From: Merluccius polli
Taxonomy: Eukaryota; Chordata; Actinopteri; Gadiformes; Merlucciidae
Length of the DNA: 64,000 nt
Direction of reading: 5' to 3'
NCBI GenBank assembly: GCA_030340625.1
Contig: JAOPHQ010002054.1
Location: 26,046 to 90,045, forward strand
The position numbers and the translations under genes are program-made. Each line of letters opens with the position of its first letter. Position 1 is the stretch's first letter. Shown here piece after piece: positions 1 to 11,540 of this stretch. The notes beneath the pieces were generated by a model. That model was given only the letters and a program-made list of their open reading frames with translations, had not been told where the DNA came from and searched no databases.

Positions 1-2490
1 ACAGGACACATACAACATACATGTACAACATACACATACAACATACATGTACAACATTCAAGACGAGCGGGGAATCTGAAGGCCAAGATTGGTCGAATTT
101 AATTTCGGTATAAAAAGCGCGCTAGGATAGGTTTTGTTCGTCTGATGATGTATTTCGGTGTTGGCACCACCATCCATTATTTCCCTTCAAAGTGAATGAG
201 GACGCCTTGTCTCCTATATATAAGTAGTGTGTGCTGTGATTTCTGTTCTCTTTGTCTTGAGTAAATCCGTCCTCCTATATCATTCACCTCCCCCAGGTTA
301 TTGTTGTTTGGAGGTAACCAACTGCAGACCTATTAAATATAATATTCCCATTTTCTCTTGTACATTAAATCTCAAACCACACCATATCCCTGGTTTAACT
401 GGGGTTTGATTGACACTAGGGAAACGGTCCTTGCTGAAGAATAAAGCTTAAATGCAAAAAACAGAAAAATAAAGATGATATTATCATATGTTGTATGTTT
501 GGTGTAAATGCCAAGGTGGAAAATCTAGTTGTGACTTCAAACCTAAGAGTATAAAGTATATAATACCATATTTAATAAGAGGCATTAAATGTCACAAAAA
601 AAACCCTGTGCTTCAAAATATCTTTAAGTCTGCAAAAATAGGCTTTTCCCATTACCACTTCCAGAATCACCGGAGGGATTTCCTGAGACAAACAACCAAC
701 AAAAACCAATTCATTAGTTCCCCATTTTTGACACCTTGGCTCTTAACGCTTTTCATCTCTCAGGAGATTCACATTATGAAGGGGGAAAAGTTATCTGAGG
801 AGTTTTTAGGGGTTTTATTCAGTGAGGTTTCTTGTGCCACAAAGAACCAGACATATAAATAAAACCTTAATGAGCTCCTAGCAGAGGAGCACCTTGCCAG
901 GCCACAGACAATTAATTTCCAGTAGACCTTTTTACTTAGAATATATTGGATATGTGCTTTTACAGGTATTGCTCATTTAAAAATAATATTCATATTTATT
1001 CCAAAATGTGGTATTGCTCGATGTTATAGCATAAATCAACCAGGAGACCTGGTTTCATTTACATTGCGGGGTAACCACGGGGTAACATCTCTTTAAGCCC
1101 AGGGGTTACCTCTGACCCCCCCTGACCTCATCCTCATCATCCTTATGGTTCATAACGGCCGGGAGAATTCCCCACAGAGCCGGCGTATAATAATGTGAGC
1201 TGCTTGCTGTATCCATTTTGTTTCATGGAAGGTTTACAAGGTGATTAAAGCAAATGGGCTAATAAAATAAGTAGGCAACACAGTGGATCACGCACGCACA
1301 CACACACACACACACACACACTCCCCCACCCCCCCAGGCCAAGCCCAAATGTAATCAATGTGTGCCATAAACACACACACACACATTTCCCTCCCTGCCT
1401 CTGAGATCAGGTGCGTGGAGAGCAGAGTAACTATAAATTTTATAGATATAACAAATGTTTGCCGCTGTCATCTTTTGTGGCACCACTGTAAACCTTTGAA
1501 ATCATATTCTCTCCTGCCAAAGATGTTACGATGTGTGATATCAAACACATTACAATTTATAGAGCTTATATATAGCTTTGACATTTACCAGTCGGCAGTT
1601 TTGTTCCTCATAAAATTGTTTCGAGAAAGAAATGGTGAAACTCGCTCGACGGATGAGTTGATCAGTGTGTCAGATTAGCGCTGAAGACGTCCGTCAAGTG
1701 CCTCCGAACAGAATGCAATTATTTATTTATTTTCACATCTGCTAAAATGATCGTGTGTGGCATTAAAGCCGATTGTCACGCGAGGCGTGCGCAATTATGT
1801 TTTTTTGTCTCGTGAGTGAGCGTAAAATAATAGATTTACTCTACGCAGCGTGTGGGGGGTGATGGTCTGTCAATAGGACGGGAGCACATGAAGAGGATAC
1901 GCGGTGCTTCGATTCACAAAGGAGCGGGCTTTTATCACACACACTGCCCGGGCATTGAAATCACAAATACCCTGACATATCCTTTATACTTCAGGATCTG
2001 GCAAAGACAAAGGCGAGCAAAACACTGTCACCGCAAGGTATTCATCGTATGGGAGAGAACGGCTGAGCCCTGTCTGGATTCCTGATCCTAACCTCTCTCT
2101 CTCTCTTGCAAAAATAAAATGGGAGAAAGTCAAAGTTGTGACCGTTTGGCTATTTGGAAGAGCCTTGTGAGAACACACAATTGAAACATACTATGTGCTG
2201 TGTACTGTATACTATGTAAAGATGGACAACTTGGACACAGTCAAAAACAAATGGGACTATGATATTGTTTTATGGTTTTGTTTTAGCAAAGATGGAGAAA
2301 TCCCTTTTGTTCAACTGGAATAGCCTAAGTTTGTAGTAACCTATAAATAGGAGAGTGTAAGTTGGCACAAACCCGTGTTGAATGAAGTGTGTGTTTTTTA
2401 AAACTCAAAAACTCTCTCTCTCTCTCTCCCCCGCTCTCCCCCTTCTCTCGTGTCCTCTTTCTCCCTGTCAGCTGTCATTCGCTCCATACG
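1..2490. other. Non-coding DNA upstream of the first visible PDZRN4 exon
   Basis: No exon is supportable here. It begins with a short tandem array (about 1-60) of an 'acatacatgtacaac'-like unit. A CA microsatellite lies at about 1291-1320 with a smaller one at 1372-1385. If full-length PDZRN4 is transcribed through here this is intron. If the exon at 2491 is a first exon of a short isoform, the promoter would be here. The stretch 2400-2470 is a long pyrimidine tract ending in 'tttctccctgtcag', which could be a splice acceptor. Confidence 0.5.
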
Positions 2491-2574
2491 ATGGACCAGG
2501 AATACTATGAAGGCACAGACTACCTCTCTCCGCTCCCGGCGGATGGAGAGCGGACGGAGGAGTTTGAGTACGAG
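2491..2574 (+). CDS. PDZRN4: PDZRN4 exon A (begins MDQEYYEG, precedes second PDZ)
   Basis: 28 codons, MDQEYYEGTDYLSPLPADGE and then RTEEFEYE, ending at a good donor (GAG|gtaaga). This acidic linker sits directly before the second PDZ domain in PDZRN3/PDZRN4 (LNX3/LNX4) proteins, which are RING-type E3 ubiquitin ligases with two PDZ domains. The ATG at 2491 is a plausible start for a short isoform lacking the RING. Alternatively the exon is internal and starts at 2471, after the pyrimidine tract and 'cag', adding the reading C-H-S-L-H-T in the same frame. I chose 2491 as the conservative start. It joins in phase 0 to the exon at 9117. The identity as exon is strong; the 5' boundary is uncertain. 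Confidence 0.8.
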
Positions 2575-2893
2575 GTAAGAACCACGACCGCATCCTCGAA
2601 CGCCGACACTCGCGCCAAAAAAGCGAACCCTAGCACCGATGCTCACCCTAAAACACATCACGCTATCCCTTTACCCGACCGTGCATTTGGTTACCCCATT
2701 ATACCTCAGACATACATTATACTTAACTCTTTTGTCACACGAGTTAATGGAAATGCGCAGGTTCAGAATGAGGTGTGGGGCGCATGAGTGCACACAAATA
2801 CACACATGTACACGCTCCTCCCGTTGTCCTTCACATCCATACATTCGTACACACACACACACGCACACAGCATGACAACATGATCTATCTGAC

Positions 2894-2911
2894 GGGGGGG
2901 GGGGGGGGGGG
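2894..2911 (+). repeat. Poly-G tract
   Basis: An uninterrupted run of 18 G. Similar runs of C or G occur at 7116-7137, 12814-12839, 28684-28709, 33909-33929, 41537-41561 and 63537-63554, so long homopolymer C/G is a general feature of this genome. Confidence 0.9.
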
Positions 2912-3199
2912 TGTTAACACACAACATACCTTGGTACCTGCGCAATTTCTTTCTGCTCTGCGTTTCGCCCAAACTTCTGCTCTCATATGTTGTGTTTCCA
3001 CATCACTGAGGAGCAGGAGGCCACTGGCTGCTCCTCTGATCTACGATGATCTCTCCTCCTCCCATTGGCTTTCAATTTGTTTTCCATGTTTCCACCCACT
3101 GGGCCTGAGCCGCCTCCTCTCATCCTAAAGAGATTAGCGCATCCGCTCGTATCGCACATGGGACCCCCGTCTCTCGTTGCCTCAAATGTAATATATGAA

Positions 3200-3200
<1 letters not shown>

Positions 3201-3242
<42 letters not shown>

Positions 3243-3302
3243 GTCTCTCTCTGTCTCTCTCTCTCTCTCTCGTTCCATCTCTCTCTCGCTCCGTCTCTCT
3301 CA
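3201..3302 (+). repeat. CT-rich microsatellite
   Basis: A compound (CT)n/(CTGT)n tract of about 100 bp inside PDZRN4 intron A-B. The serine/leucine-rich ORFs crossing it on both strands are translation of the repeat and not genes. Confidence 0.9.
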
Positions 3303-4458
3303 CTCTTTTTTATGGCTCATTTCTATTAACACATCTTATTATGCCGCGTATGCCTTGCTGCCCACAACCACTTTCTATTTCTTGCTTAATGAGGTGGATT
3401 CCACGCAAACGCATGGCGACGTATCACGTGTCAGAAAGAGTGGAACCGGAGAAAGACGTGGGCGAGAAGAAGAGAGATCATGTTGGCATGCTGGAGAGAT
3501 ATTATTTTAGATAACCTTAGTGGGAGGCGAGCCCACGGTCACATCACTGTGGAGAAGAGCTACCTTGATTTAAACAGCCAGGGGATGCTATGTTGAAGCT
3601 TTACATGGCTGAGAAGTACAAGGGTTGTATCGGTGAGAGTAGAGGAAGAGGGATGGACGTACAATGAGATCCTCTAGTGGTTTAAACATTTCGACATTTC
3701 AATACATTTTTCAAACTAACTTTCCTTTGCTGAAAGTAAGGTTTTCAAATCACAGCTTATTTCCCATTGGTTGGCTGGATGGTATGTTTGTGTGTCACAA
3801 AACAGGAGCACGCAGGGGGTTCATTGAATTAACCATTTTAAACACGTTGCCTGTTGAACTGGAAACCATGATGCATCATCATCCACGTACTTTTGATCAC
3901 TCGTTACTAAGCCCACCTTAACTCACCTCAGAGTGTGGGCAGAGAGCAGCAGTGCAGTTAACATCGGCCCGGTCGTGTCAGCAGATTTGAGCATCGGCAA
4001 TTATTCCATAAAGTAGGGTTTAGGCACCTATAAAGAGCGCTTTCACTCAGAATAGATTTAGTGCTATAGTATTCCCAATAATGATGTGTGTCTTGGCTGA
4101 CTGCTCGGTCCTGTGGACAGTTTGGCCCTTCAGAGACAACCTATGAAGGATATTTAAAGAAGAAAGAAGCAACAGTTGGTTAGTAATGTGATCTCAAGTG
4201 AAGTCGGCTAGTCAGCCAGTGTGCACAAGCATACTACTTCCTCATGACATGTATATGAACCTTCGGCTGGAGTTTGGGCTCGAAGTTTGGTATCGAGTTT
4301 CTGCTAAATAGTAATAGTAACTGGAAAAGTTAACTGTTGTTTCACTTTTTACATAATATCTGCTAAATAAACTTACCTGCCATTCAATCATTCTTGAAAA
4401 TGTGTTAAAAAATGTGACAAAAGACGACAGGATTGATCTGAAGGCAAAGGATAGTTCT

Positions 4459-4460
<2 letters not shown>

Positions 4461-4497
<37 letters not shown>
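4461..4497 (+). repeat. (ATT)n microsatellite
   Basis: About 12 ATT units inside the first visible PDZRN4 intron. On the minus strand it gives a spurious poly-asparagine ORF. Confidence 0.9.
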
Positions 4498-4844
4498 GTG
4501 GCTTTACGTCCAGGTTGGTCAATATTTAGCTCTATATTTCTCATAGAAAAAACTCATAGTATTTTGTTGGCATGCAATGCAATATATTTTTCAACAGTTT
4601 GCTGAGTTGTTTTGTTGTTTTTTTAGTGTTTTTTTTCCATTGTTCCAATAAAAGCAAAAATAAAGTGAAAGTTTCAAAATCTACTTAAAAAGTTTACTGC
4701 CACATCTGTGGGGTTTTCTAGCTCCCCTGCTAGTCTCTCGTTGGTCTCTAATGAGTTTAGCCCCGGTGTCACTGTGACAGCCCAGACTGGCAGGCCACTC
4801 CACACCTGGCACTCGCCTCATGGTGAGTCCCATAAATAGATTGG

Positions 4845-5132
4845 CCTGTTAGCCACCACTAGCATTTACCTGTTAGCCACCACTAGCATTCACCTGTTAG
4901 CCACCACTAGCATTAACCTGTTAGCCACCACTAGCATTAACCTGTTAGCCACCACTAGCATTAACCTGTTAGCCACCACTAGCATTAACCTGTTAGCCAC
5001 CACTAGCATTAACCTGTTAGCCACCACTAGCATTCACCTGGTAGCCACCACTAGCATTAACCTGTTAGCCACCACTAGCATTAACCTGTTAGCCACCACT
5101 AGCATTAACCTGTTAGCCACCTCCAGCATTAG
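4845..5132 (+). repeat. 24-bp minisatellite, 12 copies
   Basis: Twelve near-identical 24-bp units of the form cctgttagccaccactagca plus ttaa, directly abutting, so this is not a spacer-containing array. Differences between units are one or two bases, with the first and last units most divergent. It lies in a PDZRN4 intron. It is followed at 5176-5360 by degenerate GATGGATA/GATAGATA repeats. Confidence 0.95.
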
Positions 5133-5398
5133 CCCCTCCGACCATTCGTTCACACGGGGTGTGAAGAGGAGAAGCCCTCAGATGGATGGATGGATGGATA
5201 GGTAGACTGACAGTGGAATATATATATAGTGGAATAGATATATTTTTTTAAAGATAGATGGGTAGATAGATGGTTGAATGGATAGAGATAGATGATGAAT
5301 GAATGGATAAATAAGATGGCTTGAATGGATAGAGATAGATAGAAAAAAAAAACTATGCACTTATTGTATGTCGGTACGTCCTGGCAATTAAATAGCAC

Positions 5399-5450
5399 TT
5401 ATTGTAAGTCGCTTTGGACAAAAGTGTCTGCTAAATGTAAATGTAATGAA
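5399..5450 (-). repeat. Dispersed fish-type repeat fragment ('gcttttgtccaaagcgactta' family)
   Basis: The minus strand reads like the common fish repeat word 'gcttttatccaaagcgac'. Related copies are on the plus strand at about 19786-19860, 42309-42500, 57549-57592 and 58431-58510. The family name and class (SINE or LINE tail) cannot be fixed without a library search. Confidence 0.6.
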
Positions 5451-5679
5451 TGATGGATAGAAAGACGGTGGAATGGATGGAGGTAAATCGATAGATAGAT
5501 AGACATAGATGGATTTGATGGAGAGATTTTGCACACGCTCCTCCACTTTCCAATTATGCAAGCTGCAGCCATCCACACATCCACAGCATCCCATATACTT
5601 TGGCTGTGGCCGGCTATCTCTCCCTAGCCATGCAGGGGTAGTCATCAACTGACTGCCGAGAGAGGTAGAGAGAGAGAGA

Positions 5680-5915
5680 GTGAGTGTGTGTGTGTGTGTG
5701 TGTGTGTGCGTGCGTGTGTGTGTGCAGAGGCAATCATGATTCAGTATACATGAGCACCTGCAGGTTATATATGTGCGTGGCTAAGGAGTGTGGCATTTCA
5801 GTGATGCAGATGAAGGCAGTTTTTTTTGGCATCCTTGCAAGCCCTATGCTCTCATAGATCGAAGATAAGTTGGACACACATGGGAAAGCGCACATCGCTC
5901 TCACGCACACCCACA

Positions 5916-5954
<39 letters not shown>

Positions 5955-5965
5955 ACACACACACA
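5680..5965 (+). repeat. Cluster of TG, CT and CA microsatellites
   Basis: (TG)n at about 5680-5725, (CT)n at 5919-5940 and (CA)n at 5941-5965, with about 190 bp of unique sequence between. Intronic in PDZRN4. Confidence 0.85.
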
Positions 5966-6082
5966 AATCAGAGTGTGCTATCCAACACAGTAATTTTCAG
6001 CTCTCTGATTAGCCACAGGTCCATAGCATCAAATCCAGGTATTAAGTAGTTAAAAGTCAGGTTTCCTTTACTCAACCGGATG

Positions 6083-6131
6083 AGGATGATGATGATGATG
6101 ACGATGATGATGATGACGACGATGATGATGC
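6083..6131 (+). repeat. (GAT)n / (GAC)n trinucleotide tract
   Basis: GATGATGATGACGATGATG-type tract, intronic in PDZRN4. Confidence 0.85.
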
Positions 6132-6627
6132 TGCTGACGACGAATATGAAGCAGTATCTACACACGCCTCGGTCTCGCCACCAGCCCCTAACTGTTAATT
6201 TATGAGGGTTTTATTTTTGGATAGATTCCCTCCAGATATATACGCAGTAGCCACCCACCCCCCCCCCCGCCCCCCCGACACATCGTTATATTTTATGACA
6301 TTATCTCTGCTCGCAAGATGTGTTCTGTCACAATATTCTTCTATTACCAGCATCTGCACCCGGGTTGCATCAGGAGCCAGGCTAGTTTAATATATCTGCC
6401 AGACACGGCCATGATAGCTCATTAGGAACAGTTTTAATATGGCTCAGGACTGATGTTTCCATACACTTTGTCTTAAATCCTTCCTGCCTCTATTCTCTGC
6501 CGTCATATCCTTTCATATCAGCCGGGATTTAGAGCCGCCGTCACATCAGCGACAGTCAATTAAGGACGAAAGCTTCCTTTGAGGTGCTGGCTTTTGGAGG
6601 GGGAAAAAAATGGTGATGTAGTTTAAC

Positions 6628-6692
6628 TCCCTCTGTTTCTCCCCCTCTGTGTCTCTCAGAGAGACACATACATAGTGAGAGAAACAGAGGGA
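6628..6692. repeat. Inverted repeat / hairpin
   Basis: The left arm ctccctctgtttctc is the exact reverse complement of the right arm gagaaacagagggag. Between them is a perfect palindrome, tgtgtctctcagagagacaca. The whole could fold into a long imperfect hairpin. It borders a CT-rich tract. Confidence 0.75.
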
Positions 6693-6839
6693 GAAACCTC
6701 TCTGTCTGTATCTCTCTCTCTCTCTAGCCCCATACCTCTCTTTCTATTCTAGCTCTCTCTAGTGTATGTAATCATGTATGTAATAGTGTGTGTAATTCAA
6801 ATGTAATTCCCATCCATGTGAGGAAGTATGTGCAGTTGA

Positions 6840-6843
<4 letters not shown>

Positions 6844-6906
<63 letters not shown>
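6844..6906 (+). repeat. (GT)n microsatellite
   Basis: About 31 GT units, continuing as imperfect GT to about 6945. Intronic in PDZRN4. Confidence 0.95.
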
Positions 6907-6909
<3 letters not shown>

Positions 6910-7115
6910 ATCTGTGTGTGTGTGTTCCCATGTGCCTGTGTGAGTTGGAGTTTTTAAACGAGGCGGGCATCCAGTGCAGAGCAACTTTAATTGTCTATCA
7001 GCATCAGGAGGGAGATTGGAAAAAAAATAGAGAGAGAGAGGTAGAACAACATGCAGCACATGGAGCGAGACAGCAGGAGCAGGTGGTGGTATGGTGGGAG
7101 TTCAAGTCCCCTACT

Positions 7116-7443
7116 CCCCCCCCCCCCCCCCCCCCCCTCCCCGCCCTCACCCTCCCCTACTTCCTGTTGGTCGGACTCCACTGGCCAAGCTTGAAGGGCC
7201 GCTTCTTACCCAGCAGACGTGTAACCAGTCAACCCCACAGATGTCACCAGGAAATAAATCTCTCTGTTTCCTCTTCAAACCCCCCCCCCCCCCACCGCCA
7301 CCCCCACCCCCCACCTCCACCGCCACCACAGCCACCACCACACCCTCTCGCCATAATCAAGTTCTCTCCCCTGCCCTCCTTCCACCACCCACTAGATTAA
7401 CCCGCCCCCCCCTTCACTCAGGTGGCTCTGCCCTACTTGGAAA

Positions 7444-7481
<38 letters not shown>
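7116..7481 (+). repeat. Poly-C, CCA/CCG-rich and GT tracts
   Basis: Poly-C at 7116-7137 and 7280-7293, a CCA/CCG/CCT-rich stretch to about 7410, then (GT)n at 7447-7481. The proline-rich ORFs over this stretch are translations of low-complexity DNA. Confidence 0.85.
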
Positions 7482-7483
<2 letters not shown>

Positions 7484-9116
7484 ACACACCGTGCGGTGAG
7501 AGACCATTTCACACTTCATTCCTCCCCACATGCTCCTTGGCATCCTTGGGCCAGTGTAACCTAGCACAGCGTGGATGGAGACTTGTGCTTGTGTTGCTGT
7601 GTTGTACCTCTGTTCCCAGGGAGTAGTGTAGTATAGTCGTTTTTTTAGCATAGCGTTGTGGTAATTAGCAAAATATTGCACGATAAAGGAAAATCACACC
7701 CTAAAACAACTTTAGATTAAAAGTGATGTAGTGGTTTAGTAGTGCTATGGTCTAAATAGAGCTAGGGTTTCCTATTAGGGTCAGGGTTTCCTATTGGGGT
7801 TAGTTTTAAGGTTTGGTTGATGGTTCCAAGGTTTTGGTTTTAGGGTTAGGGTTTCCTATTGGGGTTAGGTTTTAGGGTTTGGTTTATGGTTCTAGGGTTT
7901 GGTGTTATGGTTAGGTTATGGGATAAACACTGATTCTAGTAGGGTGAGGGGTTAGGGTGGGACATCTAAAAAGTGTGGAAATATAGTGTGGAAATATAGA
8001 CATCTAATAGCATCTAAAAATGTAATGCAAATGCATTTTATAAACATGTGATAGTGAGCGGGGATGCTTAAACAGGGGATTTAGTTTTCTTGTAACTGTC
8101 AACAAAACTAGTGTGCACACTGTGTTTTGCTCCAAAAGTGTACGCTACAATATTCAGTAGTGTTGACCAGTTGTAGCGTATAATCACAGAAGTCGGCTTA
8201 GCAGCGGTTGCTATCTCAAATCTTAATTTAAAAGCTTTGCTTGTACATCAGGGATTTAAGTCATTCCTTGATGCAAATCCCCCGGCTTCTCTGCTCTATT
8301 CCCATTGGATGGTGGAAATGTAATCCCTCCCCCTACTGGAGGCAAGGCCTTGTCAAGGCAGTCTTCCATCAACAGGAAAGGCGAGGAATAAGATGAGTGG
8401 GGCTACGGCAGAATATGTTTATTAGTTAGTGTTAGCATAATTTCCGCTGATCTTCAATCGAATATTCCACAAACTGGCAACCGTTCACCAGGTAAAGCAC
8501 TTGCGGTCGTCTCTGACATTTATCAAGGCAACGCGGCGCTATTGAAGCCCAGGATACTTTTCATCATCACACGCCTGGAAAACCCCCAGAGCCTCAACAC
8601 GCTCAGGAAGGGCTTTCGGAAAAGTCAATAAGCAACTAAAAAGCAAATGAGATGTTTGCGGGTGATAAATGAGACATTATTTTCGATTATTTTTATTTGA
8701 CGTTTCCTCAAACAAAATGTGATCTAATCATCATTTTACAGCTCAGTGGTGACACATGGTGGTAATAAGAGGTCGACATAATTGTACCTGACCTAACCTG
8801 CCCAAATTGTGAATGAGAGCATGACAATGAATGCACTAAAGTTGAAACAAATTGTGTTGTCATGGCCTCTTGTCATGGAAAATGGCCTCTATTAGGACTT
8901 GATTTTAACAAAATCAAACATGTTAGAAATTAATCATAAACGAGGACTAGAATAGTATAGTAGTATAATATACTACTACCATTACTACTACTACAACTAC
9001 TACCATCAATACCACCACCACCACTGCTAATACTACAGCTAATAATAAGAATAATGATGATATTAATCATCAGTACGATGATAACCATCTTCACCATAAT
9101 CCTGTGGTCTCTGTAG

Positions 9117-9215
9117 GAGGTGGAGCTGTGCCGTCTCAACAGCCAGGAGAAGCTGGGCTTGACTCTGTGCTACCGGACGGACGAGGAGGACGACGTGGCC
9201 ATCTACGTCAGCGAG
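9117..9215 (+). CDS. PDZRN4: PDZRN4 exon B (N-terminal half of second PDZ domain)
   Basis: 33 codons starting EVELCRLNSQEKLGLTLCYR and ending EEDDVAIYVSE, between ctctgtag and gtgagt. The 'KLGLTL' segment corresponds to the GLGF-type carboxylate-binding loop of PDZ domains, and the ELCR/Q-K-LG pattern is typical of PDZRN PDZ2. It joins in phase 0 to exons A and C. PDZ domains bind C-terminal peptides of partner proteins; in the PDZRN family this domain is thought to recruit membrane or signalling partners to the ligase. Confidence 0.95.
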
Positions 9216-11315
9216 GTGAGTCCACATATACCGGTCTCTCGGGTTCAGATGTACAGAAAAAGTGTTTGTATTCCTTGTGTTTTACATACAGAAAAAAAAG
9301 AGAGAGACCTTTAAGTGAGATGTGAAACGGTAGTACGAACATCAGCGGCGGTCGCTCAGGACAGAGGTGTCCCTGAGCAAGACGCCCTTCCCTTGCATGG
9401 TTGACACCGCTGCGGTGTATGAATGGGTGAAGGTGAGGCGCTGTTGTAAAGTTGCCAAAGGTTACAAAAGCGCGATATAATTGCATTCTATTTAAACACC
9501 TCAGTCGGTTAGTTGTCCCCTGAGGATTTGTAAGGACTTCTTTTATTGTTTTTATATGTCACACCTTACATTTAGCCGTCAGTTTACATGTTAAAATCCT
9601 GTACAGTTAAATCCAGAGGGAGTCCAGGGGATTTTAGCTCTTGGTTCGTCCGGGTGGATTTTTTTATTTCTTTCTCAAACATGGAAAGACGTCAACCAGC
9701 GGCTGAATAAATAATTCCTAAATACTCTTAGGGATAAACAAGCGGCACACGTTTGCGTACTTGGATCCCGTAGAGTACTTTGAAGTACCTCATTTACATC
9801 TTATAGCATACTTGCACAAGCCAGCATACATTACAACTATATTACAGCAGTTTGGTAAAAATGCTGCGACAATTCCAGCAGCTAGAATGGACGTATTAAA
9901 TCAAATGTAACATTTAATATTCAGCTGTGGCGCTAGTTAACATTTTTTGGCTTGAATGGTTTTCAGTGATTCACACGAGCAGCCCTTGATTTCTCTGCTG
10001 AGAATTTTAATTCCCAAATTGAAGCCCTTCATCAATAGCACCAGGGATTGCTAAATATTTTAGCATTGCTCCAAATGCATACCATTACAATGTCTACAAC
10101 CTTTCCTGTCTGTCTCTCCAGAGTGCCTTAGAAAGAGAAGACAAACACAATATTGTTGTCGCATCCTCACTTTGTTTTGCTGCTGCCGGTGAACAGGTCT
10201 GTCAGCCGCTGGGAGAGTTTTTGTTTAGGCAGAGAAAGACGAGTTTTCTTCCTGTGTTTTCCTCCCACTTGTGGATAGACAATAATATTCGCCATTATAG
10301 TCAACTTTCGTTTACCCCTTTTTTTTCCTTTGAAGTCAGCACGATTCCCGCTAGGTACTTGCTTCCCGAGACCTGAGAGGAATACCGAACGCGGTGGTCT
10401 GTGGCTTCTTGCAGCATCCTCCAGTCCTAGCTTCATAAAAATATTAGGATTGGAGAGGAGCGAATTGAATTCAGATGAGCCGTGCAAATGTAACCGTATA
10501 CAGACTGTGTCAGAGGAGGTGTTTTTTGTGTACTGGGATCCAGTGTAAGTAGTCGAGAATTACCTCAAGGTCATTATTTAATTGGAATTTGGTTTCTTCT
10601 AATTTCCTAGTTTCCTGATATTTGAAGGTTTTTTGTACTCAACTTGACGTTAATTGGGTTTGCTTGCATCCTTATCTATTTTTGTACATAATTTGAACTG
10701 AACTCTTTGTATTAGCTACCAAAAGTTTGTGGGCTCGCCCGGTCCTGTCTGGTGACTTCCTTTCCTGTTAAATTGGCCCCAATCGGCCCCACACATATCC
10801 CCTGATTGATTTTCAGAGTTAAACAGATCGGCTAGGGACACACTTTGATTGGCTGATGAAAGACCACCCTGCCTTCACTAGCGCTATTTTGAGGAGGGTT
10901 GCATTGTCGGATAAAAAGTGATCGTTTTTTGTATGACACCACTTTTACAGAGAAATTGGGAGGAGGCTAAACACATTACTTACTTATGTCTACTAATATT
11001 AGCCAAACTGTAAAATCAAATGAAAGCATCGAATGATACCTCATGTTGCTAAATTCGTACCTCTATATGGACAATTGCATTGCTATGTTGTGTCTTGAGT
11101 TAAGCATTTAGATACTAACTCTGATTCCGATATACTAGAAACATTCAAATGCTTTGAAAATCTACAGAAAATGTACTAAATGGTGGTGGTTGATGGGCTC
11201 CAATATGCTTTTAGAAATGTGTTATTCTAGTGAAATTTCAAGATTACAAGACTGAGGTAAAACCTTTAGTAAAGTGTATGGTGGAACCACTGAGCCCTCT
11301 TCTCCTAACACACAG
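9216..11315 (+). other. PDZRN4 intron B-C
   Basis: 2.1 kb between gtgagt and cacacag. Apart from the dispersed repeat at 9345-9490 the sequence looks unique. I see no exon. ORFs at 10167-10548 on both strands show no recognisable protein. Confidence 0.75.
9345..9490 (+). repeat. Dispersed fish-type repeat tail
   Basis: Contains 'ccctgagcaagacgccc', 'gtgtatgaatgggtgaaggt' and ends 'cgcgatataattgcattc'. This pattern is typical of a high-copy teleost interspersed repeat that ends in 'aaagcgctatataaatgca'. A shorter tail of the same kind is at about 13562-13611. It lies in PDZRN4 intron B-C, 130 bp after exon B. Confidence 0.6.
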
Positions 11316-11378
11316 ATCGGTCCAAACAGCATCGCCGCAAGAGACGGACGGATTCGAGAAGGGGACCGTATTTTACAG
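11316..11378 (+). CDS. PDZRN4: PDZRN4 exon C (central second PDZ)
   Basis: 21 codons beginning IGPNSIAARDGRIREGDRIL and ending in Q, between cacacag and gtacaa. The NSIAARDGRIREGDRIL core is the canonical PDZ beta-strand/alpha-A region ('aardG-l-eGD-il') and is almost invariant in the PDZRN3/4 family. Phase 0 on both sides. The donor is followed within 10 bp by a long CT repeat. Confidence 0.95.
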
Positions 11379-11388
11379 GTACAATCAT

Positions 11389-11396
11389 CTCTCTCT

Positions 11397-11482
<86 letters not shown>

Positions 11483-11540
11483 GTCTCTCTCTCTCTTTCT
11501 GTCTCTCTCTTTATGTCTCACACACACACACACACACACC
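11389..11540 (+). repeat. (CT)n then (CA)n microsatellite directly after exon C donor
   Basis: (CT)n with a few interruptions spans about 11389-11518, followed by (CA)n at 11519-11540. It starts only 10 bp after the splice donor at 11379, so the 5' end of this intron is almost entirely polypyrimidine. Confidence 0.95.

Larger units (their letters stand above)
2575..9116 (+). other. PDZRN4 intron A-B (6.5 kb, repeat-rich)
   Basis: Bounded by gtaaga (2575) and ctctgtag (9109-9116). It contains many simple repeats, listed separately: poly-G 2894-2911, CT tract 3201-3302, ATT 4461-4497, a 24-bp minisatellite, TG/CT/CA tracts at 5680-5965, GAT 6083-6131, GT 6844-6906, poly-C 7116-7137 and GT 7447-7481. 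Position 7758-7960 is a degenerate array of 'agggtttcctattgggg'/'ggtttggtt' words. Apart from repeats, nothing coding is seen. Confidence 0.75.

Noticed and set aside
4845..5132. CRISPR-like array
   Set aside because: Repeats abut directly with no unique spacers, and the context is a vertebrate intron.
7091..7564. Proline-rich protein ORFs
   Set aside because: Translation of poly-C and CCA/CCG low-complexity DNA and GT repeats.
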